Assembly: GCA_027625095.1 (NCBI GenBank)
Contig: JAQBXN010000075.1
Location: 1-40,390, forward strand
Source of the DNA: Planctomycetota bacterium
GTDB taxonomy: Bacteria; Planctomycetota; PUPC01; JACPCR01
Direction: 5' to 3'
Length of the DNA: 40,390 nucleotides
Of the stretch, positions 1-8,223 are shown piece after piece; position 1 is the first letter of the stretch, and every line of letters begins with the position of its first letter. The notes beneath the pieces are model-generated. The model was not told the origin of the DNA. It saw nothing but the letters and a program-made list of their open reading frames with translations, and made no database searches. Position numbers and translations under genes: made by a program.

Positions 1-65
1 TGAAGTCAGAACCCTCAAAAACCCAAGGTTGGTTGCAAAGCCTCTCAACCCTGGGCTGTAAGAAA

Positions 66-146
66 CAACCGCCTTCGGGGTTGAAGAAAAATGTGGGTAA
101 AGAGCAGGGCGTTGCCCTGGGCTGATATGTTGGGCCCCTTCGGGGC
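66..146. repeat. GC-rich hairpin cluster, probable dispersed intergenic repeat
   Basis: Three short inverted repeats lie close together: CAACC/GGTTG (66-70 and 79-83), CAGGGC-gtt-GCCCTG (105-119) and GCCCC-ttc-GGGGC (134-146). The surrounding 1-330 stretch has no convincing gene. The minus-strand open frame at 45-281 has no recognisable protein character and is best read as a translation of this repeat. Closely spaced hairpins of this sort resemble the short dispersed repeats common between genes of PVC-type bacteria. That attribution is inference, since only one copy is visible here. Confidence 0.45.
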
Positions 147-188
147 AAAGAGGCAAGCTTTTTGACCCCAAAACAGTTCGCCCACCCG

Positions 189-234
189 ATTACGAGTAAA
201 AATTACGAGTAAGAGCATTGAACTGCGCATGCTC
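189..234. promoter_or_regulatory. Tandem dyad plus inverted repeat upstream of the sigma-factor operon
   Basis: ATTACGAGTAA occurs twice, at 189-199 and 202-212, with a 13-bp period. Each copy contains the dyad TTAC-ga-GTAA. Directly after comes the inverted repeat GAGCAT (213-218) / ATGCTC (229-234). The block lies about 100-140 bp before the sigma-factor start. The arrangement would suit an operator bound by a dimeric regulator or an autoregulatory site. No factor can be assigned from sequence alone. Confidence 0.35.
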
Positions 235-330
235 CCAACCTCCCCGCCTACCCACCAAATTGCGTGGCTCACGGGTACCACCTAGAATCCGTGCCTGCGC
301 GAACTTTAGACTCATCCCAATTGAATACGC

Positions 331-960
331 ATGCCCGATTCTGCGTCAAGATCCGACACCCGTACCAACCGCTCGCCTGAAGCCGAGGAGGATGCACTCC
401 TCGTCAAGGCAGCGAAGGACGGCGATGAAGATGCTTTTTCCCAGCTTTACGAGAAATACCGTGAAAGAGTTTATCGCATCGCTTACCGGCACGTCCGGAA
501 CAAGGAACAGGCCCTGGACTTGACCCAGGATGCGTTTATCAAGGCATTCCAGTCGCTCCAGCGATTTCGAGAAGATTCGAGTTTCTACACCTGGTTATTT
601 CGCATCACGTACAATTCCTGCATCGACCATCTCCGCTCCGCTAAGAACAAGCGGCTCGGCGAAATCAATGAAGTGATTATGAACCAGGAACGGCTGCCCG
701 ATATGAACCGCAGCATCGAGCAGCGCCCTGCTGAGGTCGCCGAAGAAATCGAGCTCCGGGAACGGCTCGATGAAGCCCTGCAGCAACTCCCAGAAGCCCA
801 GCGTTCCGTTTTCGTCATGCATGTGATGGAGCAGTTGCAGTACAAGGAAATCGCAGAAGTGATGGATTGCTCTATAGGGACTGTGATGTCCCGCCTGTAC
901 TATGCCCGCCAGAAGCTACAGGGAATTTTGAAACGCTTTCTCGTGACCCCTGAATCATGA
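331..960 (+). CDS. ECF-type RNA polymerase sigma factor
   Basis: A 209-residue sigma-70 family protein of extracytoplasmic-function size and layout. Region 2 spans about residues 22-105: the helix around SQLYEKYRERVYRIAYR, then the -10 recognition part near FYTWLFRITYNSCIDHLR. A linker follows, and region 4 at about 142-200 holds the helix-turn-helix around YKEIAEVMDCSIGTVMSRL. Regions 1 and 3 are absent, as expected for ECF factors. The product would direct core polymerase to a regulon controlled by the anti-sigma-like protein encoded next, whose start overlaps this stop by 4 nt (ATGA), implying translational coupling. No good Shine-Dalgarno precedes ATG 331. The charged N-terminus (about 20 residues) is variable in the family, so the exact start is less sure than the identity. 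Confidence 0.95.
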   Translation: MPDSASRSDTRTNRSPEAEEDALLVKAAKDGDEDAFSQLYEKYRERVYRIAYRHVRNKEQALDLTQDAFIKAFQSLQRFREDSSFYTWLFRITYNSCIDHLRSAKNKRLGEINEVIMNQERLPDMNRSIEQRPAEVAEEIELRERLDEALQQLPEAQRSVFVMHVMEQLQYKEIAEVMDCSIGTVMSRLYYARQKLQGILKRFLVTPES

Positions 961-1958
961 GCACTGAAGACCGGCCTTTAACAGGCCCACAATCAGACGC
1001 AGGAGGCTCCCCAGCGGAACACCTGGTATTGCTCGAGCAATACCGATCGCTCAATGCCGCTGCGCAGGCCATCCTTACCCCTCCCGTCTCGGCGGAAGAA
1101 TGGGGCAATCTGTGGACGCACATTCGGACAGGCATGCGGGATAACGATTTTGAGGAGGAAATCGATGAATGCTGGAATGTTTTCGAGCGCTCCGTTCAAA
1201 ATTCAGTAGTTCCCGAAGTAACCGAAGATGAGTGGGACAGCCGCTGGTTAACCATCCTTCACTCCATAGGCCACCCGGCTGATGAAAAACCATTTGAAGT
1301 CTCACCTGAAATGGTAGGTGCATACCTGGACGGAGAACTCGATCCGGAGCATGCCGAGTTAATAGACGCAGCGTTCAGTGCACTCACCAGCGAGATAGAC
1401 AGTTTCGCCCAGTCGGAGAGCGTCCCTGCTGTCTCAAGTGAAGAATGGGACTTGCAGTCGCAGAATGTCGCCAAGGCCATGGAGCCGACTATCGAAACCT
1501 CCAATATGGAAGTCAGGCTCAATGCCTACCATGACGGAGAACTCGATGCAGAAGGCCGGGCCGAAGTCGAAGCCTGGCTCGAAGGACATCCCGAAAACCG
1601 TGAAAACCTTCGCGAGATTGAACGCCTCGATGCGATGGCCCGCCTGGACAAAGTGCCGACCGTCAGCAAAGAAGAATGGGGTAGCCGTTCTAAAGTCTTC
1701 ATGGAAGAGAGCCCGCCCCTGTCGAAAGTCCACCGCCCCATCTGGGTGACTGCTGGACTCTGGGCGGCCAGCGTTGCCGCCGGACTTGCAGCGATTATCT
1801 GGGCAGCCAACCTATTCCGCCCCGAGCCGACTCAATCCTTTGCCTGGCAGACGAATTACGAAAGCTCCGCTTTAGAAATCGATGCCAGCAGAGGTAACGC
1901 ATTCGTCTACTATTCAGAGGAGGCGGATCTCACTATAATCTGGCAGACCTCCGATTGA
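957..1958 (+). CDS. Membrane anti-sigma-like protein with repeated VSxEEW motifs
   Basis: A 333-residue protein whose start overlaps the sigma-factor stop (ATGA), the usual position of a cognate anti-sigma factor. One membrane segment lies at about 263-286, with a long cytoplasmic N-part and a short outer tail. Two stretches, AYLDGELDPEHAELIDA (122-138) and AYHDGELDAEGRAEVEAWL (190-208), match the helix typical of zf-HC2/anti-sigma domains. The HxxxCxxC zinc ligands are missing, so this would be a zinc-free version. A separate motif recurs four times: PVSAEEWG (43-50), PEVTEDEWD (86-94), PAVSSEEWD (157-165) and PTVSKEEWG (234-242), suggesting repeated duplication. The anti-sigma role is inferred from coupling, topology and these partial motifs. 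The repeat itself I do not recognise. Confidence 0.8.
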   Translation: MSTEDRPLTGPQSDAGGSPAEHLVLLEQYRSLNAAAQAILTPPVSAEEWGNLWTHIRTGMRDNDFEEEIDECWNVFERSVQNSVVPEVTEDEWDSRWLTILHSIGHPADEKPFEVSPEMVGAYLDGELDPEHAELIDAAFSALTSEIDSFAQSESVPAVSSEEWDLQSQNVAKAMEPTIETSNMEVRLNAYHDGELDAEGRAEVEAWLEGHPENRENLREIERLDAMARLDKVPTVSKEEWGSRSKVFMEESPPLSKVHRPIWVTAGLWAASVAAGLAAIIWAANLFRPEPTQSFAWQTNYESSALEIDASRGNAFVYYSEEADLTIIWQTSD

Positions 1959-2026
1959 CCAAGTCGACTCGTAGAACAAAATCACAAATCGAAGACATTA
2001 CTGAAACTGCGAGAAGGATACCCAGC

Positions 2027-2077
2027 ATGTATCCAGTAAAGCCTTCACGGCTTGCGGTGGGAAAAGCAACTTCATGA
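2027..2077 (+). CDS. Possible 16-residue leader ORF overlapping the next gene
   Basis: An ATG at 2027 is preceded by AGAAGGA (2012-2018) at 8-nt spacing, a better ribosome-binding site than the downstream gene has. It opens a frame of 16 codons (MYPVKPSRLAVGKATS) ending in TGA at 2075-2077, which overlaps the ATG at 2074 as ATGA. This is the geometry of a translationally coupled leader peptide. It could also be chance, or the sign of a frameshifted N-terminus. No codon-run suggestive of amino-acid attenuation is present. Confidence 0.3.
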   Translation: MYPVKPSRLAVGKATS

Positions 2078-2529
2078 GCGAACACACCAGGATTCTAATA
2101 TTCATATCAGCCGCAATCGGCTTTCTGGGCACCAATTGCCATGGTGAAAAAGTTGTCGTGACGGAGATTGAGGCGCACAACCTCACCAAGACAACCGATC
2201 CGAGATTGGGGCCTGAGATCCTCAAGAAACTGAAAAAGTCTCCAATCAATTACAGCAGCTATCGCCTTCTGAATCAGCACACGTTCCTGGTGTCGGACAG
2301 CAAATTCATCGAGCAGATTCACGAGAAGACAGAGCTCACTGAGGGCCACATTCTTCAGATGCGTTCCTATCATGAGGATGACGCACTCAAACTCGATTTC
2401 ACGGTCACCAAAGACGACAAAACAACCCTCGGTCCAATCAGAATAAAGCCAGGCAGTTCCCCCACCCTCGTCGGCCCCTGCAAGCTTCAACGCGGCGAAC
2501 TGATCTTGATGATCATATTGGCGAAGTAA
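2074..2529 (+). CDS. Small secreted protein of unknown function
   Basis: A 151-residue protein that I do not recognise. Residues 6-24 form a hydrophobic stretch (ILIFISAAIGFLGTNCHGE) ending in a Cys, so it could be exported by a signal peptide, perhaps as a lipoprotein, though the lipobox is poor. The rest is a mixed, charged sequence predicted by eye to be mainly beta, with no catalytic motif. It follows the anti-sigma-like gene by 115 nt on the same strand and precedes the large secreted mosaic, so it may belong to the sigma-controlled group. The start at 2074 overlaps the stop of a 16-codon leader frame. The antisense open frame over it is rejected because this strand has the signal-peptide-like start and operon-like context. 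Confidence 0.6.
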   Translation: MSEHTRILIFISAAIGFLGTNCHGEKVVVTEIEAHNLTKTTDPRLGPEILKKLKKSPINYSSYRLLNQHTFLVSDSKFIEQIHEKTELTEGHILQMRSYHEDDALKLDFTVTKDDKTTLGPIRIKPGSSPTLVGPCKLQRGELILMIILAK

Positions 2530-2857
2530 AAACAGAACTCGGAAGCCGGAATTGGTCCGGCCGTAGTGGATGAAGTAGACACTCGACACTCAATACAGTG
2601 CCGGTGTTGTCGTGATGATGGTGACGGATGCAAGGCATTCGAAAAAGAAAACGATAACAAGTTGCCCAGCTCCGAATGCCACAGTAGAGCAACAAGTTCC
2701 CCCCGCCTTTGCAGCCCATCACTCCACCACTCCATCACCATTCACTATTTATAAAACCTTATGGCCTACCTGTAAGATCCTGTAAACCACTGCCGGCGGT
2801 TCTTTTTCTTCCCTATCATGTCGACCTCTCCTCTCCAGTGCTTCTCTCCCCCGATCC
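2530..2857. other. Intergenic region with a stem-loop and low-complexity tract
   Basis: No gene is supported in this 328-bp gap. A perfect stem-loop GCCGGA-attgg-TCCGGC lies at 2545-2561, 16 nt after the upstream stop. It has no T-run, so it is a poor intrinsic terminator but may protect the 3-prime end. Around 2718-2747 there is a degenerate tract built from CACTCC and CATCAC units, followed by an AT-rich stretch (2748-2758, TATTTATAAAA-like) that might include a promoter -10. The sequence just before ATG 2858 is pyrimidine-rich and lacks a Shine-Dalgarno. Confidence 0.5.
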
Positions 2858-5800
2858 ATGCGAAAATTTCTCCTCGCTCTGCCTCTCTCTTTCAGCATGC
2901 TGGCAGCGCCTGCACAAAGCCAAAACCAGCAATTCACCTTCTTTCCGGACGAACTCGTCACGGAATTTGATTTCGGCGCCCCGCTGAGTTGGAAGTCCGA
3001 CGATGCCGCCATCGAAGTTGCCCTGAACTGGCAGAGCGATGAAGACTACTACCTCATCAAGATCGGAAAGACCGCAAGCCTGACCAAAATCCATAAGGGC
3101 CTCACGCTTCCTCTCGTAGAGTCCGGCAACGAAGCAGTCACTGCGCCCACCGAGCGCACGCTTTATATAAAACGGAGAAAAGATTCGATCCGAATCTATC
3201 TCAACGACGCCCTTATTCTCCAGGCGGTAGACGACGCGTTTACGGGCGGCAAGCTCGGGCTGCGGACAGTTGCTGGCGACGTCGGAATGGGCAGGCACAA
3301 ATACCAACCAGTGGCGCCAATCGTATTCAGCGACGATTTCATGCGCAGTTCGCAGAACGAAGTCTGGACAACCAACAGCGGGGAGTGGGAGCTCCAGGGA
3401 AGCACTAATGCCAGTATGAGTTCCAACGCGTTTTACTTTATCGGCCGTGCCCCTGATGGAAAAGGCTCTGCGGTGACCGGGGAGCGATTCTGGGACAGCT
3501 ATCAGGTGGAATGCGCTATTCGCATGACCGATGCCCAGGGAGGTGGACTCATCGCCTGTCAGCAAAATGCCAATAGCTACTATCTCCTCAAATGGAGCGG
3601 TGAAAAGATCGGCCGACTGCACCTCATACGAATGACTGAAGGCAAAGAAACAGCACTGGCTTCATGTCTCCTGCCTTATCACCTGGGACACTGGTATCGG
3701 TTGGATTTCAGCGTGGTTGATGGCGAACTCGTCGCCAGCGTCGACGGCCATGAAGTGTTATCGGCCACCGATCGCACTCTGTATCAAGGCAAGGCAGGCC
3801 TCTTCAGCGCAAGCCCTGCTGGGGTGCATTTTGATGATGTGCAAGTGTTTTCAATGGCGTCTGTTCGCGAGCGCTTTGATGATGAAGTTACAGGCCGGTG
3901 GACACTCTACGGTGGAACGTGGCAGCGCGGCATCTCGACTTTCGGCGGGGTTTTTCCAGGTGACGCCTGCCTGCGTGTGGATGCCGATGACCCGGCGAAG
4001 GCCATCCTCGCCCGGGACGTTCCAGCCGACTTTATTTTCGAAGCCGACACGTTTGCGCCGGAAGGTGTCTTCGGTCTCTGCTTCTATTACAGAGATGAAG
4101 TGAATTACTGGCTGGCCCGAGTCACACCCAAGGGAGCATCTCTTATAGAAAAACGGGAAGGCCAACTTTTCGTCCACGATAAGATCGAAACCGAATACCC
4201 ACCAGCACTGCGTCGTATTCGAATAACCACAGAGAAACACGTCGTCCGCGTTACCATTGACGGCCAGGAGATGCAGGCGGTGGTGGAGGAGGCTCAGGGC
4301 CGGGTAGGTTTCTACGCAGCTAACGCGAATCAGACCGCCTTTGATAACGCATACCTCATGAGCGCTGAACCACTGACGCCAGTCTTTATCCAGCACGAAG
4401 TTTTCGGCGGCGAACGCACCATGGCCGGTTGGTCAGTCGCCCGGAGTGATTGGGATGCCTCCGATTTTGAAGGCATGTCGGGCCAATGGCACCGTGGAGC
4501 GTTCCCCGGCGACGTTTCGATGCGGATTCAACTCAATAGACGCCCGGCACGTCGATCCGTAATGCGGCTCAAGCTTGGCGGCTCTCGAACCGATGCAAGC
4601 ATGGGATGTTCGCTCGAACTGGATTTTGCCAATACCGCCAGCATTGCCATCAAGCGGGGCGGAAAGACCCTTGCCGAAAAACAGGACGTACCCCTGACAT
4701 TCCCATTCACCGTTCGTTTCAGCCAACTGGGCCACTTTGCCGTGGTGCACATTGGCCAGCAGGCCGCCCTTCATTCAAAGTTGCCTGAAGACGTCCATGG
4801 CCGGGAAATCGGCTGGGCAGCGGATGGATTTGAAGTTGCCGCCGAAGACGTCTTTGTCGAGGCCCGCAACTGCAACGTCTACACATTCAAGACCGCAACG
4901 GTCGACTGGATTGCAGCGAACGGTGACTGGCAGGTGACCAATCGGTGGACATGCGATCCGCGGTGGTCCTTTTTCTCCGGTGTCTCAGACAATCTCGCCG
5001 TGCTTTGGAACAAGCGTCCACTGCGAGGAAATGCGGTCGTTGAGTTCGCTGCCGGCCCAAAGATGAACCCCAACCTGGGCGGCAGTGACTACACTCGATA
5101 CGCGCACGACATCAACGTCACCCTTTGCGCCGACGGCAAAGACCTGACGACCGGGTACAGCCTCATTTACGGCGGGTGGAAAAACTCTCACTCGCGCATC
5201 CTTCGCAACAACAGAATTGTCGCCGAAACGAACAATGTGATCCCCACCAGCGGACTGCACCGACGCTGGCTTTATTTCAGAGCGGAGAAGAAAGGGGATG
5301 AAATCAGCCTAACTGTCGAAGGGGAGAAGATTCTGTCATTCATCGATCCCGCCCCCCTCCCGGGCAATCGGGTAGCTCTGTGGACTTACGACAACGGGGT
5401 CATGGTCGCCCGTGTACGAATGGCCGCTGACGAAATCGGAAGACCTTCATTCCCCTCTTACCCCCCACCCACCTGGGGCACTTGCATCTACAACCACCCG
5501 GCCCAGCCGGACAAGGTAGCCGATGCGCTCAAACGTATTCAGGAACAGGACCTCACCATTGTTGGAAACGCGGCCTATGAACTCTCACAACTCCGTGAAC
5601 CTTCCACCATCCCCAACCTGACTCCACTCCTGCAATCGCAAGACGATAACGTCCGCTGGCAGGCTGCGTCCGCGTTAGCCGCGATTGGCTTACCGGGTGT
5701 CCAGGCTTTGCTTAAGGAGCTCGACACCGATTCAGATCAGGCGCGCTGGAAGATCGAATCGGCCCTGCGACAGGCTGGCGCCGAAGCAGCGCCGCTCATC

Positions 5801-7288
5801 GTAAACACCCTCCTGAACGGGACGGACATACAGCGGCGTAGCTGTGCCTACATATTGCGGGATATTCCCGCTGATGAAACCTGTGCCGGCCTCGTCGCCG
5901 CTATGGCGGATAAGGATTCCGGCGTGCAATGGAAGGCGGCGGATTCCCTTTTCAATCTTGGACAAATCGCCGCCCCCATCGTCGTGCGTGCCCTGCGAAA
6001 CAAAAGCACTCAAATCCGCCAGACTGCAGCCTGGGTCCTCGGAAAGATGCCCGTGCACGCGCCCATCGAGGCCCTCATCGGCGCTCTCGGCGATCCCGAC
6101 AATGATGTGCGTTGGAAAGCAGCAACTGCCATCAAAGAGAGAGAGCCGCGCCCGGAGACGGATGTCGTTTCAGCCTACAAATTCGCCGACCGCATGACCC
6201 GAGAGCACTTGGTCTGGATTCTCACTGAGTGGAAGTACGGGGGCCTCACAGAGCTGCGAAAAAGCTCACAGCCCGACAATGCCCAGCAATCACAGGCAAA
6301 GGTTCGGGGTGTGAAAATTGAGAGTACGCCGGTCGGCGCCAGCGTGTTTATTAACGACAAGTATGCCGGCATATCGCCTGGCACATTTACCGCACCGGCC
6401 GCGGAGTCCGTCGTCACTCTGCACCGTCACGGGTATTCGCCCTGGTCTGGGAAAATCGCAGCCGAAAAGACAGATTCGCTGCGAGTAGAATTCGAACCAC
6501 TCTCCCGCCTGGAGCTTACGGTTCTTTCCATGCCCTCTGCCGCATCGGTCTTTCTTGACAACGAATTCCGTGGAAACACCCCGATAACCCTCCAGGACGT
6601 CACCTCCGGCACGCATCAACTCCGCCTCGAGCGAGAGGGGTGCTTCACCATTGGACAAGATCTCAAGCTGCTGCCAAATAAAAATCAGAGCATCCGGCTC
6701 AGCTTGAAATTCAAGAGCGAGCAGTTTTATCTCGACCGGCTCAAAGACAAGCCTGACATGGCCTCCTTCCGTACCGAGCTCGCTCACCTCTATTTCCTGA
6801 TGAACGACTTCGACAAAGGGCGTGACCAATTCCTCGAGGCTTTCAGGCTGGTTAAGACCGGTCGCGACCAGAGCGGATACGCGAGCCGGCTCACTCAGGA
6901 ACTGGGGAAAATCCAGACCGCGTTCTTCGACTATGGAGATGAACAATCCCAAAATAAGGGCCGAGCCGCACTCGAACAGGTATATGAGCAACTGACAAAA
7001 GAGTTCCCGGCAGACTCAAGTTTCTGGACATCACTCGCCCAACTGCAGATGGGCCGCGGCGCGTATCAGCAGATCGTCGACAATATGACCCAGGCTTTGC
7101 GTCACCTGCCCAACGATTGGGAGATTCATTTCGCGCTCGGAATTGCTCAGTATTCACTGGCATCAAACGGCCAGGCCACATTCAAGAGCCAGGCCGAGGC
7201 CTCCCTGAACAAAGCCCGGCAGCTTGCTCCGGCCAAGCAGCAGAGCAGCGTAGACCAATATTTGCAGAATCTGCTCAAACTGCCGTAA
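2858..7288 (+). CDS. Giant secreted mosaic: concanavalin-like, HEAT, PEGA and TPR modules
   Basis: A 1476-residue exported protein starting with a clear signal peptide (MRKFLLALPLSFSMLAAPAQS). Residues about 24-864 are made of roughly five beta-sandwich units resembling DUF1080/LamG-type concanavalin folds. Recurrent hallmarks are F.D(D/E), GxW, YYLLKW or YWLARV strands, and a closing GKAGLFS or GRVGFYA strand near 316, 484 and similar positions. HEAT or PBS-lyase repeats follow at about 877-1107 (DDNVRWQAASALAAIG, DNDVRWKAATAI). Two PEGA domains sit at about 1149-1214 and 1217-1285 (SVFINDKYAGISPGTF, SVFLDNEFRGNTPITL). The C-terminus (about 1286-1476) is TPR-like. No catalytic residues are evident, so binding or scaffolding at the cell surface is the likely role. 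The next gene starts 7 nt downstream, which argues for co-expression. Confidence 0.85.
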   Translation: MRKFLLALPLSFSMLAAPAQSQNQQFTFFPDELVTEFDFGAPLSWKSDDAAIEVALNWQSDEDYYLIKIGKTASLTKIHKGLTLPLVESGNEAVTAPTERTLYIKRRKDSIRIYLNDALILQAVDDAFTGGKLGLRTVAGDVGMGRHKYQPVAPIVFSDDFMRSSQNEVWTTNSGEWELQGSTNASMSSNAFYFIGRAPDGKGSAVTGERFWDSYQVECAIRMTDAQGGGLIACQQNANSYYLLKWSGEKIGRLHLIRMTEGKETALASCLLPYHLGHWYRLDFSVVDGELVASVDGHEVLSATDRTLYQGKAGLFSASPAGVHFDDVQVFSMASVRERFDDEVTGRWTLYGGTWQRGISTFGGVFPGDACLRVDADDPAKAILARDVPADFIFEADTFAPEGVFGLCFYYRDEVNYWLARVTPKGASLIEKREGQLFVHDKIETEYPPALRRIRITTEKHVVRVTIDGQEMQAVVEEAQGRVGFYAANANQTAFDNAYLMSAEPLTPVFIQHEVFGGERTMAGWSVARSDWDASDFEGMSGQWHRGAFPGDVSMRIQLNRRPARRSVMRLKLGGSRTDASMGCSLELDFANTASIAIKRGGKTLAEKQDVPLTFPFTVRFSQLGHFAVVHIGQQAALHSKLPEDVHGREIGWAADGFEVAAEDVFVEARNCNVYTFKTATVDWIAANGDWQVTNRWTCDPRWSFFSGVSDNLAVLWNKRPLRGNAVVEFAAGPKMNPNLGGSDYTRYAHDINVTLCADGKDLTTGYSLIYGGWKNSHSRILRNNRIVAETNNVIPTSGLHRRWLYFRAEKKGDEISLTVEGEKILSFIDPAPLPGNRVALWTYDNGVMVARVRMAADEIGRPSFPSYPPPTWGTCIYNHPAQPDKVADALKRIQEQDLTIVGNAAYELSQLREPSTIPNLTPLLQSQDDNVRWQAASALAAIGLPGVQALLKELDTDSDQARWKIESALRQAGAEAAPLIVNTLLNGTDIQRRSCAYILRDIPADETCAGLVAAMADKDSGVQWKAADSLFNLGQIAAPIVVRALRNKSTQIRQTAAWVLGKMPVHAPIEALIGALGDPDNDVRWKAATAIKEREPRPETDVVSAYKFADRMTREHLVWILTEWKYGGLTELRKSSQPDNAQQSQAKVRGVKIESTPVGASVFINDKYAGISPGTFTAPAAESVVTLHRHGYSPWSGKIAAEKTDSLRVEFEPLSRLELTVLSMPSAASVFLDNEFRGNTPITLQDVTSGTHQLRLEREGCFTIGQDLKLLPNKNQSIRLSLKFKSEQFYLDRLKDKPDMASFRTELAHLYFLMNDFDKGRDQFLEAFRLVKTGRDQSGYASRLTQELGKIQTAFFDYGDEQSQNKGRAALEQVYEQLTKEFPADSSFWTSLAQLQMGRGAYQQIVDNMTQALRHLPNDWEIHFALGIAQYSLASNGQATFKSQAEASLNKARQLAPAKQQSSVDQYLQNLLKLP

Positions 7289-7295
7289 TCCATTC

Positions 7296-8114
7296 ATGGC
7301 ATTGCAAATCTCCACTCTTTTCGCGGCGCTGTTCGCGCCACTGCTTGCCGACACCTTCATGGCTCAGTACGAGAGCGACATGCTCAAGCTGGTTAACAGC
7401 GACCGTGCCAAGTTCAAATTGCCCGCTCTCGAGCTTGATGTCCGCCTGACCGAGGTTGCAAGAGGCCACAGCCAAGACATGGCCGTCAACGGTTTTTTCG
7501 GGCACAAATCCCTTTCAACCGGGGCTCCCGCTGACCGATACCACAAGGCGAAGATTGCAGCAGCTCGACTGACCGAAAACGTGGCCCTTCATCAATCCGT
7601 TGCCGCCGCCCAGCAGGCACTCATGGAGAGCCCCGGACACCGCAAGAATTTGCTCGACCCCAAAGTCACCCATATCGGGATTGGAATCTACCTTCTTCGC
7701 GGCGACCTCTACATCACACAGAATTTTCTGCTGCCACTGAAGGAGATCAACGCCTCCAGCGCTTCCAAGGAATTCCTGGCAAAAGTAAATCAACTGAGGA
7801 AGAAAAAAGGAAGCGAGCCTCTGATTCTGGACGAAAGAATCGTCGAGGTCTGCGAAGCCAACAGCCAAATCATGCACAAGAAGGACGACCTCGGTGGGGA
7901 CGTTGCCCAGAAGGGAATGCGGAAATTGAAGAAGGATTACCACGGATACGCTATGTATTTTAATTTTGCTAAAGATCTCGACTCCCTGCTGGAATCCGAC
8001 GGTTTGATGGACAAGGACATGACCTGCCTAGGGATTGGTGTCGTAAAGAATGAAAACAAGGACAGCGGATACGGGATGCTCTGGGTGACCCTGGTTCTTG
8101 CGAAGAGCCGGTGA
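7296..8114 (+). CDS. Secreted CAP-domain (SCP/PR1-like) protein with degenerate second copy
   Basis: A 272-residue protein with a short hydrophobic N-terminal segment (residues 3-18) likely to act as a signal peptide. The first CAP domain spans about 29-148 and keeps the family landmarks: VNSDRAKFKLPALELD, His70 in FFGH, Glu94 in TEN, His115 in SPGHRKNLL, and the GIGIY strand at 128-132. Residues 158-270 repeat the same pattern (VNQLRKKKGSEPLILDERI and a closing GIGVV strand) but without the His and Glu ligands, so they look like a decayed second CAP copy. Bacterial CAP proteins are secreted and generally of unknown function. The start lies 7 nt after the stop of the large mosaic gene, with no clear Shine-Dalgarno, suggesting translational coupling. 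Confidence 0.9.
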   Translation: MALQISTLFAALFAPLLADTFMAQYESDMLKLVNSDRAKFKLPALELDVRLTEVARGHSQDMAVNGFFGHKSLSTGAPADRYHKAKIAAARLTENVALHQSVAAAQQALMESPGHRKNLLDPKVTHIGIGIYLLRGDLYITQNFLLPLKEINASSASKEFLAKVNQLRKKKGSEPLILDERIVEVCEANSQIMHKKDDLGGDVAQKGMRKLKKDYHGYAMYFNFAKDLDSLLESDGLMDKDMTCLGIGVVKNENKDSGYGMLWVTLVLAKSR

Positions 8115-8223
8115 AGTGCGGTCGTCTCGCAGTGGGGCTGTTTAGAGCTGATGTCAGGCAGAGCAATTCGTACTTGAGAAATCAGTCTACCCTCAATTAG
8201 TCTGCTCTATATTTGCGACCGGT

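Noticed and set aside
290..330. ECF-type autoregulated promoter (GAACTT near the sigma start)
   Set aside because: Only a weak -35-like match, with no good -10 partner at the right spacing.
2545..2561. Intrinsic terminator
   Set aside because: The stem is perfect but no T-run follows, so it is reported only as a stem-loop.
2107..2589. 160-codon minus-strand frame over the small secreted protein
   Set aside because: It ends inside the intergenic stem-loop region, has no homologue or ribosome-binding site, and the plus strand has a signal-peptide-like start and operon context.
6290..6991. 233-codon minus-strand frame opposite the PEGA and TPR part of the mosaic
   Set aside because: No family signal, and the plus strand encodes clear PEGA domains.
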